Below, one piece after another: positions 40,945 through 45,896 of a stretch of 45,896 bases of DNA. Position numbers and translations under genes: made by a program. Under the pieces are notes generated by a model. That model searched no databases and had not been told where the DNA came from. It worked only from the letters and a program-made list of their open reading frames with translations. Source of the stretch: Paracraurococcus ruber (GTDB taxonomy: Bacteria; Pseudomonadota; Alphaproteobacteria; Acetobacterales; Acetobacteraceae); the NCBI RefSeq assembly GCF_004353985.1, contig NZ_SMOA01000024.1:1-45896 (forward strand), given 5' to 3'. Numbering within the stretch: position 1 is the first letter of the stretch; each line of letters opens with the position of its first letter.

Positions 40945-42798
40945 ATGCCCTTGCCGAAATCCATCGCCACCGTCTGCCTCAGCGGTGCCCTGCCGGACAA
41001 GCTGGAAGCCGCCGCCCTGGTCGGCTTCCAGGGCGTCGAGATCTTCGAGAACGACCTCCTGACCTATGACGGCTCGCCGGAGGAGGTGGGGCGGCTCTGC
41101 CGCGACCTCGGCCTGGCCGTCACCATCTACCAGCCCTTCCGCGACTTCGAGGCGATGCCGGAGCCGCAGCGCCGGCGCAACCTGGACCGCGCCGAGCGGA
41201 AATTCGACACCATGCAGGCGCTGGGGACCGACCTGATCCTGGTCTGCAGCAACACCCAGCCCGCCACCTTGCCCGAGGCCGAGCGCGCCGCCGCCGACCT
41301 GCGCGAGATGGCCGAGCGCGCGGCGAAGCGCGGCCTGCGCGTGGGCTACGAGGCGCTGGCCTGGGGCCGGCAAGTCAGCCTCTGGCGCCAGGCCTGGGAC
41401 ATCGTCCGGCAGGCCGACCACCCGGCGCTCGGCCTGATCCTCGACAGCTTCCACACCCTCTCGCGCGGCGACGACCTGGCGGGGCTGGAAGCGGTGCCGG
41501 CGGAGAAGCTGTTCTTCCTGCAGCTGGCCGATGCGCCGAGGCTGTCCATGGATGTCCTGTCCTGGAGCCGGCATTTCCGCCTCTTCCCCGGCCAGGGGGA
41601 GTTGCCGGTCGCGGATTTCCTGCGGGACGTGCTGCGCGCCGGCTATGCCGGCCCCGTCTCGCTCGAGATCTTCAACGACGAATTCCGCGCCGCCCCGGTC
41701 CGCCGCATCGCCCGCGACGCGCTGCGCAGCCTGGTGCTGCTGGACGACCAGGTGCGCGGGGCCGTGCCGGTGCCGGCCTCCCCGCTGCCCGCCGCGCCCA
41801 CCCTCGCCGGCATCGAATTCGTGGAATTCGCGGTGGACGATGCGGCGCGGGAGGCGCTGGGCGGCTTCCTCGGCACGCTCGGCTTCCGCCGCGCCGGGCT
41901 GCACCGCTCGAAGGCGGTGGAGCTGCAGCGGCAGGGCGGCGTGAACCTGGTGCTGAACAGCGAGCCGGACAGCGCGGCGGCGGAGCGCTTCGAGATGTTC
42001 GGCCCCGCCGTCTGCGCCATGGCGCTGCGGGTGGACGACCCGGACCGCGCGCTCGCCCGCGCCCGGGCGCTGCTCAGCCCGGCCTGGCAGGAGAGGGTGG
42101 GGCAGGGGGAGCAGCGCATCCCCGCCATCCGGGCGCCCGACGGCACGCTGGTCTACCTGGTGCGGACGGGCAGCGACATCTGGGCGGACGACTTCCAGCT
42201 GCTGCCGGGCGAGGGCGGCGCGCCGGCCTTCACCGGCATCGACCATGTCGTGCAGGCGCTGGCGCCCGGGCATCTCGACGGCTTCGTGCTGTTCTACCGC
42301 GCCGTCTTCGGGCTGGACGCGGAGCCGGTCTTCGAGCTGCCCGATCCCTTTGGCATCGTCCGCAGCCGCACCCTGTCCGCCGCCAACCGCACGGTCCGGC
42401 TGCCGCTGAACGTCTCGGAAAGCCGGCAGACCGGGACGGGGCGCTTCGTCTCCGCCTATGCCGGCGCCGGCGTGCACCACATCGCCTTCGCCGCGCCGGA
42501 TGCCGCGGCGCTGGTCGCGGCGGCGCCGGACGCGCCGATGCTGGAGATCCCGGAGAACTACTACGACGACCTGGCGGCGCGCCTCGGGCTGGAGGATGCG
42601 CAGCTCGCGGCGCTGCAGCGCGCCCACCTGCTGTTCGACCAGGATGCGCAGGGCGGCCGCTTCACCCACGCCTATACCCAGGCCTTCCAGGACCGCTTCT
42701 TCTTCGAGGTCGTCGAGCGACGGGGCGGGTACGACCAGTACGGCGCGGCCAATGCGGCGGTGCGGATGGCGGCGCAGGCGCGACAGCAGAAAAAGTAA
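40945..42798 (+). CDS. QuiC-like bifunctional protein: 3-dehydroshikimate dehydratase/isomerase barrel fused to HPPD-like VOC domain
   Basis: A 617-residue fusion. Residues 1 to about 285 are an AP-endonuclease-2/xylose-isomerase-like barrel (LEAAALVGFQGVEIFEND, ALGLILDSFHTLSRG, LEIFNDEFR), as in 3-dehydroshikimate dehydratases that make protocatechuate. Residues about 290-610 resemble 4-hydroxyphenylpyruvate dioxygenase, with candidate ligands His434 (GIDHVVQ), His512 (GVHHIAF) and Glu588 (FFFEVVER). This two-domain plan is known from Pseudomonas QuiC-type enzymes, where the C-terminal part's reaction is not settled. ATG 40945 is chosen; an in-frame TTG 6 bases earlier is possible. It stands between the arabinose cluster and an MmgE/PrpD gene. 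Confidence 0.9.
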   Translation: MPLPKSIATVCLSGALPDKLEAAALVGFQGVEIFENDLLTYDGSPEEVGRLCRDLGLAVTIYQPFRDFEAMPEPQRRRNLDRAERKFDTMQALGTDLILVCSNTQPATLPEAERAAADLREMAERAAKRGLRVGYEALAWGRQVSLWRQAWDIVRQADHPALGLILDSFHTLSRGDDLAGLEAVPAEKLFFLQLADAPRLSMDVLSWSRHFRLFPGQGELPVADFLRDVLRAGYAGPVSLEIFNDEFRAAPVRRIARDALRSLVLLDDQVRGAVPVPASPLPAAPTLAGIEFVEFAVDDAAREALGGFLGTLGFRRAGLHRSKAVELQRQGGVNLVLNSEPDSAAAERFEMFGPAVCAMALRVDDPDRALARARALLSPAWQERVGQGEQRIPAIRAPDGTLVYLVRTGSDIWADDFQLLPGEGGAPAFTGIDHVVQALAPGHLDGFVLFYRAVFGLDAEPVFELPDPFGIVRSRTLSAANRTVRLPLNVSESRQTGTGRFVSAYAGAGVHHIAFAAPDAAALVAAAPDAPMLEIPENYYDDLAARLGLEDAQLAALQRAHLLFDQDAQGGRFTHAYTQAFQDRFFFEVVERRGGYDQYGAANAAVRMAAQARQQKK

Positions 42799-42885
42799 GG
42801 GGCGGGGGCAATGTATTCCCCCTGCAACCCCTTCCAATCTTTCCGAGTCTTGCGCGCGCCGCCTGCCAAGGTAAGCCTGACACTT

Positions 42886-44163
42886 ATGCGCCCGATCCCC
42901 GACCATGTCCGCGACCATGCGGGCCTGATCCTCGCCGATACCCTGGCCGCCATCGTCGCCGGCCATCGGGAGGCCGAGGTGCGGGCCCTCGCCGCCCGCC
43001 ATGCGACCGGCGGCGTGGCGCTGCTGGGCGCCGCCGCCGCCGCGCCGCCGCCCATGGCTGCCTTCCTCACCGGCCTCGCCGGCACCGCCGCCGAGCTGGA
43101 CGAGGGGAACTATCCCGCCGGCGGCCACCCCGCCATCCATGCCATCGCCGCGGCGCTGGCCGAGGCGGCGGCGCGCGACTGCAGCGGCGCCGCGCTGCTC
43201 ACCGCCTGCATCGAGGGATACGAGGCGGGGTCGCGCGTCGGCCACGCCATGCGCCTGCGCCCCGCCGCGCATCCGCACGGCACCTGGGGCGTCATCGGCG
43301 CCGCCGCCGCCGTCGCCAGCCTGCGCGGGCAGGACCCCGCCGCGACGCGGCGGGCGCTGGATCTCGCGGCGTCGCTCGGCCTCGCCACCAGCGCCTCCGC
43401 CTCGCTGCGCGGCGGCTCCGTCCGCAACGTCTATGCCGGCGCCGCGGCGCAGAACGGCCTGCTGGCCGTCGACCTGGCCGAGGCCGGCATCACCGGCGAG
43501 CCCGGCGGCATCCCCGTCGTCTTCGGCCAAGTGATCGGGGAGGGTTGGGACGCGGCGGCCTACGAGGCCGGCGCGTCCCGCTGGTTCATCCTGGAAAGCT
43601 TCCTCAAGCTCCATTCCTGCTGCCGCGAGACTCAGGGCGCGCTGGAGGCGATCGAGCTGCTGCTGGCCGAGGCGCCCATCGCGCCCGCGGCGGTCGAAGC
43701 CATCGAGGTCGAGACCTTCCACTCCGCCTCGCTGCTGTCGGAACGCGCGCCCGTGGCGCCGATCGCCGGCCGCTTCTCCATCCCGTTCACCGTGGCGACG
43801 CGCATCGTCTCCGGCGGCGCCTGGATCGAGGCCTTCGCGCCCGCCGCCATCGCCGACCCGGCGACGCGGGCGCTGGCCGCGAAGGTGACCGTGCGCCACG
43901 ACCCGGCGCTCACCGCCCGGCAGCCGGCCGAGCGCGTCTGCCGCCTGCTGCTGCGCCTGGCCGACGGCACGGAGCGCCGGCGCGAGGTCATCGGCACCCC
44001 GGGCGACCCCGACCGCCCGCACCCGGAGGCCGCGCTGCGCGAGAAGTTCCGCCGCGCTGCGGAGCCGGGCTTCGGCACCCGCTGGGCGGAGCTTTGGGAG
44101 ATGGCCCGGCACCCGGATCGCGTCGCCCAGGCCTCGGCGCTTTTCGCCGCCTTCCGGCCGTGA
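42886..44163 (+). CDS. MmgE/PrpD family protein
   Basis: A 425-residue protein of the 2-methylcitrate dehydratase/cis-aconitate decarboxylase fold. ILADTLAAIVAG at the N-terminus, AELDEGNYPAGGHPAIHAIAAALAEA, PHGTWGVIGAAAAVASL and WFILESFLKLHSCCRETQGALEAI are recognisable family segments. The frame is open from ATG 42811, which has a better ribosome-binding site, but the 25 codons before 42886 use many codons rare here (CAA, TCT, CGA, GTA, CTT), so I start at 42886. No other methylcitrate-cycle gene is nearby, so it is probably one of the many MmgE/PrpD paralogues with an unknown acid substrate. Confidence 0.87.
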   Translation: MRPIPDHVRDHAGLILADTLAAIVAGHREAEVRALAARHATGGVALLGAAAAAPPPMAAFLTGLAGTAAELDEGNYPAGGHPAIHAIAAALAEAAARDCSGAALLTACIEGYEAGSRVGHAMRLRPAAHPHGTWGVIGAAAAVASLRGQDPAATRRALDLAASLGLATSASASLRGGSVRNVYAGAAAQNGLLAVDLAEAGITGEPGGIPVVFGQVIGEGWDAAAYEAGASRWFILESFLKLHSCCRETQGALEAIELLLAEAPIAPAAVEAIEVETFHSASLLSERAPVAPIAGRFSIPFTVATRIVSGGAWIEAFAPAAIADPATRALAAKVTVRHDPALTARQPAERVCRLLLRLADGTERRREVIGTPGDPDRPHPEAALREKFRRAAEPGFGTRWAELWEMARHPDRVAQASALFAAFRP

Positions 44164-44432
44164 GGCCAGGCGGGCTATGGCGTGACGCCGGGACGCGGTG
44201 GGTGCTCGGCGCCGCACCTTCGCGGCGGCTGATGCAACGGCGCTGCACCGCCCCGCCGGACCGGCGACCCGTCTGAACCTGGGAAATAGCGCAATCGGGC
44301 GCGGCCTCAAACGGCGCGGTCCTGACCGATCCACCCGCGCGCCGGCCATCCTGATGCGGCGGAGCGCGGCGGTCCCGGGCCTGGGCAGCCGTCGCTGCCG
44401 CGCAGTCGGTCCTGGCGATGCGCGCCGCGGCG

Positions 44433-45413
44433 CTACTGCGGCTCGATGCCCGCCGCCTTGACCACCTGCGCCCAGCGCGCCACCTCGCCGCGGACCAGCG
44501 CGGCCAGCGCCTCCGGCCCCTGCTGCTCCGGCCCGGCGGGCAGCGAGCCGAGTTCCTCGATCCGCCGCCGCACCGCCGGGTCGGCCAAGGCCTCGCTCAG
44601 CGCCCGCGCCAGCCGGGCCTGCACCGCCGGCGGCGTGCCGCGCGGCGCGAAGATGGCGTTCCAGCCCTGGAACAGGAAATCCGGCACCCCCGCCTCCCGG
44701 CTCGTCGGCACGCCGGGGGCGCCGGCACTGCGCGCGGCACCCGCTATCAGCAGGCCGCGCATCGTGCCGGCCTGGATCTGCGGCACCGCCGCCGGCGCCA
44801 GCACGCAGGCGCTGTCCACCAACCCCGCGACGAGATCGTTCACGGCGGGGCCTTCGCCGCGATACGGAATTTCGTTCATCTTCAGGCCCGTCAGATGGCC
44901 GAACAGCGCGCAGGCCAGATGGTTGGTGGACCCGATGCCGGCATTGGCGTTCGACACCGTGCCCGGCTTGTCGCGCACCAGCGCCGCGAACTCGGCGTAG
45001 CTCTGCGCCGGGAAGCCATTGCGGATGACGAGGTAGAGCGGCGTGCCGGCGATCAGCCCGATCGGCGTCAGTTCCCGCGGGTCATAGGCGACGTTACGGT
45101 AGATGCTGGGCGCGGCGGAATGGCTGCCCAGGCTGCCGACCGTCAGCGTGTGGCCGTCCGGCGCGGCATTGGCCCCGCGCGCGCCGCCGATCGTGCCGCC
45201 AGCGCCGGTGACATTCTCGACCACCACCTGCTGGCCGAGGCTGCGGGACATGTGCGCCGCGACGATGCGCGCCAGCACGTCGGTCGCGCCGCCGGGCGCG
45301 AAGACGACAATCATACTGATCGGGCGGGCCGGGAATTCCTGCGCCCGCGGTGGTCCCCCCAGCGGCGCGGCCAGCAGCAGCAGCGCGCCGAGCGCTGCCA
45401 GAACATGATGCAT
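44433..45413 (-). CDS. Bug/TctC-family tripartite tricarboxylate transporter receptor protein, second copy type
   Basis: A 326-residue periplasmic binding protein with a signal peptide (MHHVLAALGALLLLAAPLGGPPRAQE). ISMIVVFAPGGATDVLARIVA, VVVENVTGAGGTIGGARGANAAPDG, YLVIRNGFPAQS and EIPYRGEGPAVNDLVAG are the family signatures. ATG 45413 follows GGGGGGA. It is convergent with the MmgE/PrpD gene across 269 bases. No TctAB subunits are present, so it too is an orphan receptor and not a near copy of the one at 5307-6281. Confidence 0.93.
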   Translation of the reverse strand: MHHVLAALGALLLLAAPLGGPPRAQEFPARPISMIVVFAPGGATDVLARIVAAHMSRSLGQQVVVENVTGAGGTIGGARGANAAPDGHTLTVGSLGSHSAAPSIYRNVAYDPRELTPIGLIAGTPLYLVIRNGFPAQSYAEFAALVRDKPGTVSNANAGIGSTNHLACALFGHLTGLKMNEIPYRGEGPAVNDLVAGLVDSACVLAPAAVPQIQAGTMRGLLIAGAARSAGAPGVPTSREAGVPDFLFQGWNAIFAPRGTPPAVQARLARALSEALADPAVRRRIEELGSLPAGPEQQGPEALAALVRGEVARWAQVVKAAGIEPQ

Positions 45414-45896
45414 CGAGACATCCCCCCGGCATCGGCCCTGGTCGCGGGCCGTTGCAGGAATGGTGCGGGAAGCGCGCGGCGCGGTCCAGGGCATGTGTGC
45501 AAAGCGCCCGCCGATGGATCGGCGCGGGCCGCTCCCGGCTTGCCGGGACGCCGGCGCCGCGCGGCATGCTCTGCACGGGTTGGGCGACCAGGATGCGAAA
45601 GGCCGGCCCGAACCATGCCCGCAAGGCGGTCGCGCCGCGCCGGGTCCGGCCGCCCGACGCATCGCGGCCCCTGGCGGGCAAGCCCTGACCCATCCCGGCA
45701 GGGGCGGGGATGGGCGGCCACGCCGGCTTTCCCGATCCGCCGGGCGGCGATGCGGTGGCAGGCCGGAGCCGACCCGCCGGTCCGCGACGGGAGGGAGCGG
45801 GCCATCGCGGCAGGACGGTCTGGGCGCCAGGCGGCCAGGCCGGCACCGCCGCCGCTGCGGACCGGGCGCGCCGCCGCGTCCCGGCCGGCCCGCCCG
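45414..45896. other. 483-base terminal region without a supportable gene
   Basis: Upstream of the second Bug gene up to the window end, every frame is Arg/Pro/Gly-rich with no family pattern. It may hold the Bug promoter and the edge of a gene lying outside the window. I see no RNA gene or repeat. Confidence 0.4.

Noticed and set aside
42811-42885. Earlier ATG (42811) for the MmgE/PrpD gene
   Set aside because: It has a fair ribosome-binding site, but its 25 codons use many codons rare in this genome and the extension has no family similarity.
40777-44349. 1190-codon open frame antisense to the QuiC-like and MmgE/PrpD genes
   Set aside because: It spans two well-supported genes on the other strand and the translation has no recognisable domain.
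45094-45846. 250-codon minus-strand frame at the window end
   Set aside because: It overlaps the start of the Bug receptor in another frame and is Arg/Pro/Gly-rich without a motif.
1-45896. tRNA or rRNA genes, CRISPR arrays, insertion sequences, integrases and phage genes
   Set aside because: I looked for these on both strands and saw no supporting pattern anywhere in the window.

Overview
The window reads as a chromosomal stretch of a very high-G+C Gram-negative bacterium, most likely an alphaproteobacterium of the Acetobacteraceae (Roseomonas-like). This is inferred from the strong G/C bias at third codon positions, two orphan Bug/TctC-type receptor proteins, a CaiB/BaiF CoA-transferase, an M15-like DUF882 protein, many NitT/TauT-type ABC parts and a Lys/Ala-tailed SWIB protein. 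I see no rRNA, tRNA, CRISPR array, insertion sequence or phage gene.

Layout. (1) 1-5001: the 3' end of an Ala/Pro/Thr-rich low-complexity protein, an L,D-transpeptidase and an M15-like DUF882 protein (cell-wall genes), a small lipoprotein and a single-domain response regulator. (2) 5307-8422: Bug receptor and CoA-transferase on the minus strand, then a SWIB protein. (3) 8505-11530: VOC protein plus a complete NitT/TauT-type ABC importer behind a consensus sigma-54 promoter. (4) 11556-17075: FAD monooxygenase, amidohydrolase, NAD-dependent epimerase, orphan family-5 solute-binding protein and a TauD-type dioxygenase. (5) 17251-24556: glycogen genes glgP, glgC, glgA and glgX, with no glgB. (6) 24675-29818: a second ABC importer, a cytosine-deaminase-like amidohydrolase and a class V aminotransferase, behind a second sigma-54-type promoter. 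(7) 29917-34808: flavodoxin-fold oxidoreductase, cupin, Rieske oxygenase, cyclase-family hydrolase, second amidohydrolase and second TauD-type dioxygenase. (8) 35113-40796: a small conserved protein, a GT2 glycosyltransferase, and a three-gene cluster (HAD-UbiA fusion, DprE1-like, DprE2-like) matching the mycobacterial route to decaprenyl-phosphoryl-D-arabinose. (9) 40945-45413: a QuiC-like two-domain enzyme, an MmgE/PrpD protein and a second Bug receptor.

How the genes fit together. Most of the window is catabolic and scavenging: two ABC importers under apparent RpoN control, which suggests nitrogen-regulated uptake, several single-gene oxygenases and hydrolases, and orphan binding proteins. 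Two biosynthetic modules stand out. One is glycogen turnover. The other is the predicted lipid-linked D-arabinofuranose donor pathway, well known in mycobacteria and unexpected in a Gram-negative of this kind. Its DprE1-like enzyme appears to carry Ala where the mycobacterial enzyme has the benzothiazinone-targeted Cys.

Convergent gene pairs are separated by strong GC hairpins without T-tracts. In one case the arms of the hairpin are the identical last 14 bases of both genes.
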